A program made the position numbers and the translations under genes. Shown piece after piece: positions 17,140-25,700 of a stretch of DNA of 64,000 bases. Numbering within the stretch: position 1 is the stretch's first letter; the number at the start of each line of letters is the position of its first letter. A model generated the notes under the pieces. That model saw only the letters and a program-made list of their open reading frames with translations. It was not told the DNA's origin and did not search any database. Origin of the DNA: Saprospiraceae bacterium UBA1994 (GTDB taxonomy: Bacteria > Bacteroidota > Bacteroidia > Chitinophagales > Saprospiraceae); NCBI GenBank assembly GCA_002335865.1, contig DDCY01000029.1, positions 10,618 to 74,617 on the forward strand. Reading direction: 5' to 3'.

Positions 17140-18126
17140 ATGTCAAGAATAATAACACTGAGAGAGGCTATCGGAGAAGCGATGTCAGAGGAAATGAGAA
17201 GAGACGATTCAGTCTTTTTGATGGGAGAGGAAGTAGCGGAATACAATGGTGCTTACAAAGTGTCTAAGGGTATGCTTCATGAGTTTGGTCCTAAGCGTGT
17301 GATCGATACACCTATTGCAGAGCTTGGATTCGCTGGTATCGGTGTAGGAGCAGCTATGAATGGACTAAAGCCGATTGTTGAGTTCATGACATGGAATTTT
17401 GCAGTGTTAGCATTTGACCAGATTATCAATAATGCAGCTAAGACACTGACACAATCTAATGGTGAGTTTGGATGTCCTATCGTATTTCGTGGACCATCAG
17501 GAGCTGCAGGTCAGCTAGCTCAGCAGCACTCTCAGACTTTTGAGGCATGGTTGGCCAACTGTCCGGGACTCAAGGTTATATCTTGTGTAGATCCTTATGA
17601 TACAAAAGGCCTGATGAAATCTGCGATTAGAGATCAAGATCCTATATGCTTTATGGAATCAGAACAACTATATGGACTTAAAGGTGAAGTGCCAGAAGAG
17701 GAGTACTTAGTACCGATAGGAAAAGCAGTAGTTAGATCAGAAGGTACAGATGTAACTTTAGTATCATTTAATAAGATGATGGAAGTAACTAAAGCCGCAG
17801 CAGCAGAATTAGCAAAGGAAGGTATCTCAGCAGAGGTAATCGATCTTCGTACTATACGGCCATTAGATCACGAGACGATCGTGAAATCTGTAAAGAAGAC
17901 TAATAGACTAGTCGTAATAGACGAATCATGGCCATTTGCAGGAGTGTCTGCAGAGATAGCTTATGAGATACAGAAGTATGCCTTTGATTACCTAGATGCA
18001 CCTGTGACAAGGGTCAATAGTGCTGATGTATCATTAGGATATGCTGCACCTTTCGTAGATGAATATCTACCTAATCCCGCTAAAGTGATCAAAGCCGTAA
18101 AAGAAGTAATGTACGCAAGAAGATAG
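17140..18126 (+). CDS. pdhB: Pyruvate dehydrogenase E1 component, beta subunit
   Basis: This is the 328-residue beta subunit of the thiamine-diphosphate-dependent E1 of pyruvate dehydrogenase, which converts pyruvate to the acetyl group carried by E2. The N-terminal transketolase-like pyrimidine-binding domain (about 1-180) contains MGEEVAEYNGAYKVSKG, TPIAELGFAGIGVGAA and GPSGAAGQLAQQHSQ. The C-terminal transketolase domain (about 195-320) contains DLRTIRPLD and DESWPFAGVSAEIA. These blocks fit PdhB better than branched-chain E1 beta. The alpha subunit and E2/E3 are not adjacent, which is common in this phylum. It is followed by a strong terminator. Confidence 0.93.
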   Translation: MSRIITLREAIGEAMSEEMRRDDSVFLMGEEVAEYNGAYKVSKGMLHEFGPKRVIDTPIAELGFAGIGVGAAMNGLKPIVEFMTWNFAVLAFDQIINNAAKTLTQSNGEFGCPIVFRGPSGAAGQLAQQHSQTFEAWLANCPGLKVISCVDPYDTKGLMKSAIRDQDPICFMESEQLYGLKGEVPEEEYLVPIGKAVVRSEGTDVTLVSFNKMMEVTKAAAAELAKEGISAEVIDLRTIRPLDHETIVKSVKKTNRLVVIDESWPFAGVSAEIAYEIQKYAFDYLDAPVTRVNSADVSLGYAAPFVDEYLPNPAKVIKAVKEVMYARR

Positions 18127-18153
18127 TTCAGTTATAGTATTGTGGAAGATATA

Positions 18154-18188
18154 AGAGGAGCTGTTTTTCAGCTCCTCTAATTTTTTTT
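18154..18188 (+). terminator. Terminator after pdhB
   Basis: A ten-base perfect stem (AGAGGAGCTG / CAGCTCCTCT) with a five-T loop is followed by AATTTTTTTT. It is a textbook intrinsic terminator 28 bases after the stop. Confidence 0.9.
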
Positions 18189-18385
18189 AAGATTTCTATG
18201 AGACTTACTTAAAGATACGAGTCTTAAGTAATGAATAAGTTGGGTCAGTAAAACATAGTCGCTGGCAAAATGACTATTTCGAAATTCAAATAAAATATAA
18301 ATTTGTTAATAGTGGAGAGAGCTCAAAAATTGAGACTGTAATGTCTCGATTCTGAAAGTCTCATTTCTGAAAATCTAATTAAAGC

Positions 18386-18928
18386 ATGAAATTTAACCCA
18401 TGGCATGATGTCTCAATAGGAGATAATGCACCAGGAGTAGTAAAAGGAATTATTGAAATACCTAAGAATGTAAGAGCCAAATATGAGCTTGACAAGGAAT
18501 CAGGAATGCTCATACTTGATCGAGTGTTATTTGCGTCCATTAACTATCCAGCTAATTATGGTTTTATTCCAAGGACATATTGTGATGATGATGATCCGCT
18601 AGATATATTGGTAATATCTCAGATCGATATAGTGCCAATGTGTTTGGTAGAAGCAAACGTAATCGGAGTAATGCGTATGATCGATGGAGACGAAATGGAT
18701 GATAAAATCATCGCCGTAGCGACTAATGATATGTCATTTAATCATGTGAAAGATATATCAGATTTACCGGCTCATTGGCTTATAGAGTTAAGATCTTTTT
18801 TTCAAGATTATAAGAAACTTGAACATAAAACAGTCGTTGTGGAAGAATTTCAAAATAGAGAAGTGGCTATGAAAGTAGTAGAACAAGCTATTAAGGATTA
18901 CGATGCTAAATTTGGTGATAGAGATTAA
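18386..18928 (+). CDS. ppa: Inorganic pyrophosphatase (family I)
   Basis: This 180-residue soluble enzyme hydrolyses pyrophosphate to phosphate and pulls biosynthetic reactions forward. The signature DDDDPLDILV (about 72-81) supplies the metal-binding aspartates. The upstream block YPANYGFIPRT is also family-typical. The length matches the bacterial hexameric type. The 5' leader has a short GAGAC/GTCTC hairpin (18332-18347). A long hairpin follows the gene. It appears monocistronic. Confidence 0.95.
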   Translation: MKFNPWHDVSIGDNAPGVVKGIIEIPKNVRAKYELDKESGMLILDRVLFASINYPANYGFIPRTYCDDDDPLDILVISQIDIVPMCLVEANVIGVMRMIDGDEMDDKIIAVATNDMSFNHVKDISDLPAHWLIELRSFFQDYKKLEHKTVVVEEFQNREVAMKVVEQAIKDYDAKFGDRD

Positions 18929-18942
18929 TCTGTTCAATCTTA

Positions 18943-18995
18943 TAAAAGTAAAAGACCAGTTATCACTTATAGAGATGACTAGTCTTTTACTTTTA
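18943..18995 (+). terminator. Probable terminator after ppa
   Basis: A long inverted repeat has outer arms TAAAAGTAAAAGAC and GTCTTTTACTTTTA around an imperfect inner stem. The descending arm is itself T-rich, but no further T-run follows, so it is less certain than neighbouring terminators. Confidence 0.6.
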
Positions 18996-19079
18996 TGGGG
19001 CGTTTTCTATTTGCTAAATCATTCAAGAAAACTATCATACTCATAATGATGTAGGGTATAATCATCTAAGCTATTTGTC

Positions 19080-19087
19080 TATCTTTG
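19080..19087 (+). promoter_or_regulatory. -7 promoter motif almost touching the helicase start codon
   Basis: TATCTTTG is a perfect match to the Bacteroidota TAnnTTTG element, yet only four bases separate it from the ATG at 19092. Since transcription usually starts several bases after this motif, the mRNA would be leaderless or nearly so. The -33 element is not clear. Confidence 0.55.
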
Positions 19088-19091
19088 CAAT

Positions 19092-20429
19092 ATGGAATTT
19101 TCAGATCTTAATATTAGTAGACAGATGCTCAGGGCCCTTGATGATATTGGGTTCAAAAAGACAACTGACATACAAGAAAAGGCATTTTCTACTATCATGT
19201 CAGGACGTGATGTAGTAGGTATAGCACAAACAGGTACAGGTAAGACAATTGCTTATCTATTGCCAGTATTGAGATTGTGGAAGTTTACCAAAGATCCTAA
19301 TCCACGGATACTAATATTAGTACCTACTCGTGAGTTAACTCTACAGGTCAAAGCGGAGATAGATAAGCTTACAGAATATATGAATGTAGTTACGGTCGCG
19401 GCCTATGGAGGTATCAATCTTAAAAAACATAGCGCGGAGTTAATGGAGGGTTGCGATATAGTTGTAGCGACTCCAGGAAGGCTTCTGGATTTGATTTGGA
19501 CAAAAGCTCTTAATACAAAATTCATCAAGAAATTGATCATTGATGAAGTAGATGAAATGCTTAATCTAGGATTTAGGTCTCAACTTAATGATATTCTAGA
19601 GCTGCTTCCGGAAAAGAAACAAAATTTACTTTTTTCGGCTACGATTACAGAAGATGTTGCTGTCCTTATAGATGATCATTTCAATTCACCCGAAAGAATC
19701 ATATCTGCAGATTCTGGTACACCATTAGATAATATTACACAAGTAAAATTTCACGTTCCAAATTTCTATTCCAAGGTAAATTTACTTAAGTATCACCTAC
19801 AAGACAAAGAGAAGTTTAACAAGGTGATTATCTTTCTTAATACCAAGAAGATGTCAGATATACTCCATGAGAATATAGTTGAACTTTTCGGCGATGAAGT
19901 TGGTGTAATTCACTCTAATAAATCCCAGAACTACAGACTCAATGCCATCAGCAAATTTGATAATGGTGAACATAGATTACTAATAGCTACAGATATATTA
20001 GCAAGAGGTATCGATCTTAATACTGTAAGTCATGTGATTAATTTTCATATCCCAGAGGAAGCAGAAAGTTATGTACATCGTATTGGTCGTACCGGTCGAG
20101 CCGAAGCGGAAGGTCGTACAATCTCTTATATAACCGAAAAGGAAAAACCATTCATGAAGGCTATCGAAGGATTGATGGAATACGCAGTTCCGGAGATCAA
20201 TGTACCCGCGGCTGTTGAGATCTCAGAAGAGCTACTATACACAGAGATCGAAGAAGTGCAGATGCCTAACATGAATATGAAAAACCCTACGAAAGGCCCA
20301 TCTGGTGCAGCATTCCACACGAAAAAAGATAAGAATATCAATATCACTGTAGAAGAAGCTAGACGAATTAAAAGACGTAAAAGATTACTTCAGCTTAGGA
20401 GTAAAGCGAAAGGAAAGAAAGGAAGATAG
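19092..20429 (+). CDS. DEAD-box family ATP-dependent RNA helicase (DEVD variant)
   Basis: This 445-residue RNA helicase probably acts in ribosome assembly or RNA turnover. The Q-motif region starts at FKKTTDIQ. Walker A is AQTGTGKT (45-52), motif Ia PTRELT (78-83), and Ib TPGR (127-130). Motif II is DEVD (151-154) in place of DEAD, and motif III is SAT (182-184). Motif V (ATDILARGIDL) and motif VI (HRIGRTGR) are intact. A basic C-terminal tail (rich in K/R, ending KAKGKKGR) probably binds RNA. The chosen ATG fits the family N-terminus. Its promoter motif is unusually close to the start codon. Confidence 0.93.
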   Translation: MEFSDLNISRQMLRALDDIGFKKTTDIQEKAFSTIMSGRDVVGIAQTGTGKTIAYLLPVLRLWKFTKDPNPRILILVPTRELTLQVKAEIDKLTEYMNVVTVAAYGGINLKKHSAELMEGCDIVVATPGRLLDLIWTKALNTKFIKKLIIDEVDEMLNLGFRSQLNDILELLPEKKQNLLFSATITEDVAVLIDDHFNSPERIISADSGTPLDNITQVKFHVPNFYSKVNLLKYHLQDKEKFNKVIIFLNTKKMSDILHENIVELFGDEVGVIHSNKSQNYRLNAISKFDNGEHRLLIATDILARGIDLNTVSHVINFHIPEEAESYVHRIGRTGRAEAEGRTISYITEKEKPFMKAIEGLMEYAVPEINVPAAVEISEELLYTEIEEVQMPNMNMKNPTKGPSGAAFHTKKDKNINITVEEARRIKRRKRLLQLRSKAKGKKGR

Positions 20430-20459
20430 AACTAAGAAAAAAATGAAAGTGTCATTAGT

Positions 20460-21131
20460 TTAATCACCAATAATTTTTTTGATATTTGTTACTACCTTCT
20501 CAGCCTTGCTATACCCAGCAGAAACCACTTTAGTTTTACCCTTTGCAGAAAGCAAAACAGTAGGAAAACTCCTTACTTCTAATTGATAGGCTCGTAGAAA
20601 ATCATTTTTTATACCTGCCTTATACTCTTTCGATTCAAATTTATTGACGAAAGTTTCCCGGTCGATACTCATGCTCACAGCAATATCAGCATAAGTATTA
20701 GTCAGATGTGGGTTTTTATTCTCAGCATAGAAAGCAGTCTGCACCTTATGAAAATAGGCCATGACAGTCGAAGGCTGTAATTCTCTAACTATCATTACTG
20801 CTCTACATGATGGTTCGGTATCATAAATCAGTTCTGTATCCAAGATGCCATATTGAAAAGGCTGTCCGCTTGCTTCATGTACATCATTCCAATGGTCGGT
20901 AAGAAAGTCCTTAAGATTAGTCATTGTCTGAGTATCATATGGTCTCAACCCACCCATTACCATCTCTAGTTGGACATCCTCTCCTAGCTCAGTGATAACA
21001 TCCTCGATCTCATGACCAAACCCATAGCACCACGAGCACATCGGATCACCAACATAAATCAAAGTGGGCTTGTCTTGGGAATTCATCGTATTAGCCATCA
21101 TTAGAGTAATTGTAACTAGTAAATATTTCAT
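20460..21131 (-). CDS. DsbA-family (FrnE-like) thiol oxidoreductase
   Basis: This 223-residue protein has a short N-terminal signal-like segment (about 1-18). It has a thioredoxin fold with active site C32-S-W-C35 after GDPM, an inserted helical domain, and a late cis-proline strand (SFPTVLLS). The form is close to the FrnE/DsbA-like group of protein disulfide isomerases. It may act in the periplasm; the signal is weak, so a cytoplasmic role is possible. It converges with the helicase gene, with only about 30 bases between the stops. Confidence 0.8.
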   Translation of the reverse strand: MKYLLVTITLMMANTMNSQDKPTLIYVGDPMCSWCYGFGHEIEDVITELGEDVQLEMVMGGLRPYDTQTMTNLKDFLTDHWNDVHEASGQPFQYGILDTELIYDTEPSCRAVMIVRELQPSTVMAYFHKVQTAFYAENKNPHLTNTYADIAVSMSIDRETFVNKFESKEYKAGIKNDFLRAYQLEVRSFPTVLLSAKGKTKVVSAGYSKAEKVVTNIKKIIGD

Positions 21132-21246
21132 AGGTGTGTTTTATAACGATCCAATCTCACTAAACTTCAAAAAAGTGCAAGCCAAATCTAGTTTATTTTG
21201 GCAATCGATATTTAACAATTGGATTTTAGAAGTTGGATAGCAGCGA

Positions 21247-21723
21247 CTAATACATCCCCATGGGTTGATAAAATATCAAATTCCATTCGTCGCTTAGCTT
21301 AGCCCACCTGCGTACTGATCTAAATTGACCATCATTAGCAATCATAGTTTCTACTATGATTCCGGCAAATTCTTCGAATGATCTGGAAAAAGTGCCACCC
21401 ATATCATCAAAAGGCCTATGTATGATCCATTCGTTTCTAGCGTACAAATAGTCCTCACCTCCTCCAATATCCTCTATAGCTTTGATACCTTTGAGTGGAA
21501 AGTTGATATGAGCCAATTGGAAAGTGGTATCCTCATGGAATTGATTGTAGAATGCTAAGAAATCATCTGGAATACCTTGGCTGATTTCCTCAGTTGTGAT
21601 CGTCTGTTTGTTAGCCTTAGATTTAGCTTGACTATAGAAAAAAAAGAAGCCTAGGGCTGTGATAATTATGAAGAGAAGGAAGTATTTTAGTTTCAAAGTT
21701 GGTCTGTATATGTGATTGTACAA
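21247..21723 (-). CDS. Membrane-anchored protein resembling DUF4348
   Basis: This 158-residue protein has an N-terminal transmembrane helix (about 13-30) and a short lysine-rich linker. The globular part begins DDFLAFYNQFHEDTTFQLAHI, followed by NFPLKG. That pattern (a phenylalanine-rich helix, FQ, then FPL) resembles DUF4348 proteins of Bacteroidota, whose function is unknown. A conserved-looking W-rich end (RRWAKLSDEWNLIFYQP) follows. It may be co-transcribed with the DsbA-family gene downstream. The family match is from memory of the pattern and is not certain. Confidence 0.6.
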   Translation of the reverse strand: MYNHIYRPTLKLKYFLLFIIITALGFFFFYSQAKSKANKQTITTEEISQGIPDDFLAFYNQFHEDTTFQLAHINFPLKGIKAIEDIGGGEDYLYARNEWIIHRPFDDMGGTFSRSFEEFAGIIVETMIANDGQFRSVRRWAKLSDEWNLIFYQPMGMY

Positions 21724-21832
21724 AACGAATGACGCTGGTCATTATTATCTAACATTAACAAAAGTACAACTTCCAAGCTTTTATCTCTAACGATCTGATT
21801 CTATAACTCTCGGTTCCTCCCATTCTCTTTAT

Positions 21833-21840
21833 TATCTTTG
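21833..21840 (+). promoter_or_regulatory. -7 promoter motif before the HExxH lipoprotein
   Basis: TATCTTTG matches TAnnTTTG and lies 22 bases before the ATG at 21863, giving a short ordinary leader. Confidence 0.5.
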
Positions 21841-21862
21841 CCCAAACTAAAGAAGCTAGAAG

Positions 21863-22897
21863 ATGTCTAAGAGTGCAATATTATTATGGATACTATGTAT
21901 GTTATTTTTAGTGTCATGTAGGTCTAATAAAGTGCAATCCGACAATATTGCTAGTGAAAATACTGTAGTTACCTACCTTGATAGTTTATCAGCTTCTAAG
22001 GCTATTGTGGAAGGAGACGAGGATGGTTTCTTTGACAAAATATCTATAATAGATATTGCTATTCAATTAAAATCTGAAAAAGAATATGCCAGCCGAGAAG
22101 AAGCTCTGGTGGAGTACAAGTCATATCTGCGTACAGAGGTTATGAATTGGACAGATTCAGAAAAAATATTGCTTAATGGTATATTTGACAGTATTAAGAT
22201 GCAAATACAAAGAGTGAATCCTAGTCTCATGCCAGACGATATCAGACTAGTGAAAATCCGGACTAACCATTATGGTCCAGATGTGTATTATACAAGAGGA
22301 AAGAATATTATGATTCCAGAAAATGCACTTTACCGTCAAGCAGCCAGAGAGATGTTAGAGCCAGTAATGATCCATGAGACATTCCATATCATTAGCAGAT
22401 ACGATAAACCTTTGAGAGAAAAAATCTATGCGCTTATTGGATTTTTTCCACATCTTAAAACACTTGATATACCCAAGACCATAACAGACATGTGGCTCAC
22501 TAATCCAGACGGTATATCTACAGACTATTATATACAACTCACAGACGGAGAGTCTTCTACTAAGGCGATTCCACTTATATTAAGTAATAAAGCCAATTTC
22601 ACTCTAGTTAATCCAAGTTTCTTTAGCTATTTACAGTTTGATTTATTCGAATTGGATGAGAGTACGGGTAAATTGCTGCATGGTGACAACCTAGTTACTA
22701 CGCTTACCGATGGTATGATGCCAGGGTTTTTTGAACAGATTAAGGATAATACACAGTATATTATCCATCCAGATGAAATAGCGGCAGATAACTTTATTTA
22801 TGCGATCACTCGATCTAATATTACAGATAGTAAAATGTTCTCAGAAGAAGGGGCGGATCTAGTAGAAAGGCTATATTGGGTTTTACAAGAAAATTAA
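21863..22897 (+). CDS. Putative HExxH zinc-peptidase-like lipoprotein
   Basis: This 344-residue lipoprotein (lipobox FLVSC, Cys19) is not a protein I can name. It has a candidate zinc-binding motif H171-E172-T-F-H175, preceded by a hydrophobic helix (LEPVMIHETFH). A later block, HPDEIAADNF, contains E305, which is where gluzincin-type peptidases carry their third metal ligand. Together they suggest an active or ancestral metallopeptidase at the cell envelope. It stands alone, followed 68 bases later by an ion-channel gene that may share its transcript. No substrate can be proposed from the sequence. Confidence 0.65.
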   Translation: MSKSAILLWILCMLFLVSCRSNKVQSDNIASENTVVTYLDSLSASKAIVEGDEDGFFDKISIIDIAIQLKSEKEYASREEALVEYKSYLRTEVMNWTDSEKILLNGIFDSIKMQIQRVNPSLMPDDIRLVKIRTNHYGPDVYYTRGKNIMIPENALYRQAAREMLEPVMIHETFHIISRYDKPLREKIYALIGFFPHLKTLDIPKTITDMWLTNPDGISTDYYIQLTDGESSTKAIPLILSNKANFTLVNPSFFSYLQFDLFELDESTGKLLHGDNLVTTLTDGMMPGFFEQIKDNTQYIIHPDEIAADNFIYAITRSNITDSKMFSEEGADLVERLYWVLQEN

Positions 22898-22965
22898 TTG
22901 TTTAATTTGTGGAAAGATTAGCCTAGAAGCCATCTAATAATATTGCAAATCAGCGAAATAATATA

Positions 22966-23814
22966 ATGACATTCAAATCGACACCCTTCAAAGAGAAAGT
23001 ACATGAAATAATCTTCGAAGCCGATACTTCGGCAGGAAGGAGGTTTGATATCATATTACTTGTCCTGATTGTAGCTAGTGTTCTTGTGGTAACATTAGAA
23101 ACGGTAGGATCATTATCAGCGGATTATGGCATTTTATTTTTATGGCTCGAGTGGATATTCACTATATTATTTACCATCGAGTACATCCTTAGAATATACT
23201 CAGTTCGTAATCCATTCAAGTATATATTTAGCTTTTATGGTATCATAGATTTATTGGCAATTCTGCCTTTGTATCTTTCTATATTCTTTGTAGGGAGTAA
23301 GCATTTGATCATCATACGGGTGATGAGACTTCTTAGAGTATTTAGGATATTTAAACTCGGTAGTTTTCTCCAGCATGGCAATGTCATTGTAAATTCATTA
23401 AAAGCGAGTAAAGCTAAGATTACTGTATTTATGTATTTTGTATTGCTAGCCGTTATCGTATTTGGTGCAATCATGTATATGGTTGAGGGGGGAATTAATT
23501 CTGACTTTGATAGCATACCAAGATCTATATATTGGGCGATTGTAACATTGACCACTGTTGGGTATGGAGATATTAGTCCTATCACGCCGTTTGGACAATT
23601 TATTGCCGCCTTTATTATGATACTAGGTTATGCTGTGATTGCAGTGCCAACAGGTATTATCAGCGCAGAAATGGTTAATTCGACGAAAGAAGAACATTTT
23701 GAGATCTCTACACAAGCCTGCAGATACTGTGGACATGATGGACATGATTATGATGCGGTCCATTGCAAATTTTGTGGAGAAAAGCTTAATGAGGAGAATA
23801 GGGATGAGAATTAA
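22966..23814 (+). CDS. Voltage-gated-type potassium channel with C-terminal zinc ribbon
   Basis: This 282-residue inner-membrane protein has six transmembrane segments. It has an S4-like helix with repeated arginines (RVMRLLRVFRIFKLG, about 118-132) and the K+ selectivity filter TVGYGD (197-202). The C-terminus carries two CxxC pairs (CRYCGHDGHD and CKFCGEKL) that should fold as a small zinc ribbon. This tail is known in a widespread bacterial ion-transporter subfamily. It is probably a tetrameric K+ channel setting membrane potential. Gating is not shown by sequence. Confidence 0.88.
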   Translation: MTFKSTPFKEKVHEIIFEADTSAGRRFDIILLVLIVASVLVVTLETVGSLSADYGILFLWLEWIFTILFTIEYILRIYSVRNPFKYIFSFYGIIDLLAILPLYLSIFFVGSKHLIIIRVMRLLRVFRIFKLGSFLQHGNVIVNSLKASKAKITVFMYFVLLAVIVFGAIMYMVEGGINSDFDSIPRSIYWAIVTLTTVGYGDISPITPFGQFIAAFIMILGYAVIAVPTGIISAEMVNSTKEEHFEISTQACRYCGHDGHDYDAVHCKFCGEKLNEENRDEN

Positions 23815-24087
23815 AGTCATTTAGTTCTAAACTTCAACTAGAAATCGAAGACGTTTGTCTTTGATGCACATGACTGCCGAATACATTGGCGCTCGCCCCT
23901 AACAAATTACTGCCCTTTTTCACCAGCATGAGTCACCTTATTTTCAATTTTCCTGCGAGACTGAAGGCTTTCGTTTAGTTTTTTCTCAATTTCTCACTCC
24001 CTCAATCTCGGATATTCTCAACTTGATCAACGGACACTTTACAAAGCTCTAACACTACCAAAGGAAAGAAATCATTATCTTCACGCT

Positions 24088-24942
24088 ATGACTACAACCA
24101 AGCTTATCGAATGTCCACGTGATGCGATGCAAGGCTTACATGACTTCATCGCCACTGATGCTAAGGCTAGATATATCAACCAACTACTCAAAGTAGGGTA
24201 TAATGTAATCGACTTCGGTAGTTTTGTGTCTCCTAAGGCAATACCACAGATGCGCGATACCGCAGAGGTACTTTCTAAGCTCGATTTGGAGAATACAAAT
24301 ACAGAGCTTCTTACTATTGTAGCTAATTTGAGAGGCGCTGTCGATGCAGCTTGTCATTCTGAGATAGATTATTTGGGGTATCCATTTTCAATTTCTGAGA
24401 CTTTTCAGATCCGTAACACTAACTCGACGATAGCAGAAAGTCTAGAGCGTGTAAAGCGAATACAAGAAGTATGTGTAGGAAATGATAAAAAACTAGTCAT
24501 CTATATATCGATGGGCTTTGGAAATCCATATGGAGATCAGTGGAATGTAGAGATCGTACAGCAGTGGGTAGATCATTTATCTGCTATGGATATTAAGATC
24601 ATGGCTTTATCAGATACAATAGGTGTAGCGACTCCAGAAAGCATAGAATACTTATTCGGTAATCTTATAACACCTTATCCAGATGTAGAATTTGGAGCAC
24701 ATCTACATACTCAGCCACACAATTGGTATGGTCGTATCGATGCAGCCTACAAAAGTGGCTGTCGTAGATTTGATTCTGCGATTAAGGGCTTCGGTGGTTG
24801 TCCTATGGCTAAGGATGATCTTACAGGAAACATGGCTACAGAAAACCTTATTAGCTATTTTGATAAGAACAAATTATCATTAGGTATTGATAAAGAAGCA
24901 TTCACAGAATCAATGCGTATCGCTCTTGAGATTTTTCCATAG
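24088..24942 (+). CDS. Hydroxymethylglutaryl-CoA lyase
   Basis: This 284-residue HMGL-like TIM-barrel enzyme cleaves HMG-CoA to acetyl-CoA and acetoacetate, at the end of leucine catabolism. The N-terminal ECPRDAMQG is the divalent-metal/active-site strand. DTIGVATPE and FGAHLHTQP carry metal-ligand histidines. The C-terminal SAIKGFGGCPMAKDD is a slightly divergent form of the HMGL cysteine-loop signature (GLGGCPYA in most). A TATCTTCA element ends four bases before the ATG, so the transcript could be nearly leaderless. Related lyases of the DRE-TIM group are the main alternative. Confidence 0.85.
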   Translation: MTTTKLIECPRDAMQGLHDFIATDAKARYINQLLKVGYNVIDFGSFVSPKAIPQMRDTAEVLSKLDLENTNTELLTIVANLRGAVDAACHSEIDYLGYPFSISETFQIRNTNSTIAESLERVKRIQEVCVGNDKKLVIYISMGFGNPYGDQWNVEIVQQWVDHLSAMDIKIMALSDTIGVATPESIEYLFGNLITPYPDVEFGAHLHTQPHNWYGRIDAAYKSGCRRFDSAIKGFGGCPMAKDDLTGNMATENLISYFDKNKLSLGIDKEAFTESMRIALEIFP

Positions 24943-25126
24943 ATTATTCTTATCTTTTTGTCATTTCTGACATTATCGGCAAACTATATTTCCCTAATCA
25001 TAGCATATCTAGCATTATGATCCGTACATTCACAAAGTATATAATCAACTCTTGAAAGTTTTGATTGCCTTTGTCTACCTTAATAATAGAGTATTCACAC
25101 AGTAACTATTAGAAACGAGCGATCAC

Positions 25127-25630
25127 TTGACCAAGCAAGAATTCAAAAAACTATTTGAGCAGTATTATAATCCACTGTGCAACTTTGCCAGTACTATCTT
25201 ATATAGTAGCAGCAAGGCGGAGGATGCAGTACAGGATGTATTTATCAAAATGTGGCAGAAGAAAGATACTTTAGGAGGTTTGGAGAATGTGAAGGCATAT
25301 CTTTTTACGGCGACTAAGAACAAGTGTTTCGAATACCTCCGAAAGCTTAAATTGGAAAGGAAACTTAGTGAAGAGAATGAAAGTAGATTAGAAATGTCGT
25401 CTTCGATTAATATTGACGATGAAGCAGATAAGTATGTGCTAAAAGAAAAATTGTTTAATTCAATACGACAATTGCCGCCTAAATGCCGTGATGTATTTAC
25501 TTTGAGTAAGATAAATGGCCTAACTTACAACGAAATAGCCGATGAATTAGGTATAAGTCCCAAAACAGTAGAAAATCAAATGGGAAGAGCATTGCGACTG
25601 TTGAGGGAAATTATGAAAACGAAAAACTAA
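25127..25630 (+). CDS. ECF-type RNA polymerase sigma factor
   Basis: This 167-residue sigma-70 family factor has region 2 (about 10-75, with EDAVQDVFIKMW) and region 4 (about 110-160, with RDVFTLSKINGLTYNEIADELGIS in two parts). It lacks regions 1 and 3, as expected for the ECF group. It starts with TTG, since no ATG or GTG fits the conserved N-terminus KQEFKKLFEQYY. It is followed by a FecR-type anti-sigma gene and an STN-containing TonB-dependent receptor. That is the classical trans-envelope signalling set in Bacteroidota, so it probably drives the receptor operon itself. Confidence 0.92.
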   Translation: MTKQEFKKLFEQYYNPLCNFASTILYSSSKAEDAVQDVFIKMWQKKDTLGGLENVKAYLFTATKNKCFEYLRKLKLERKLSEENESRLEMSSSINIDDEADKYVLKEKLFNSIRQLPPKCRDVFTLSKINGLTYNEIADELGISPKTVENQMGRALRLLREIMKTKN

Positions 25631-25700
25631 ATCAATACGTTATTAAAATCGTATTCGAGACAGGAATGCGAAGAAACATTTGAAAAAAATATTACCCTAG

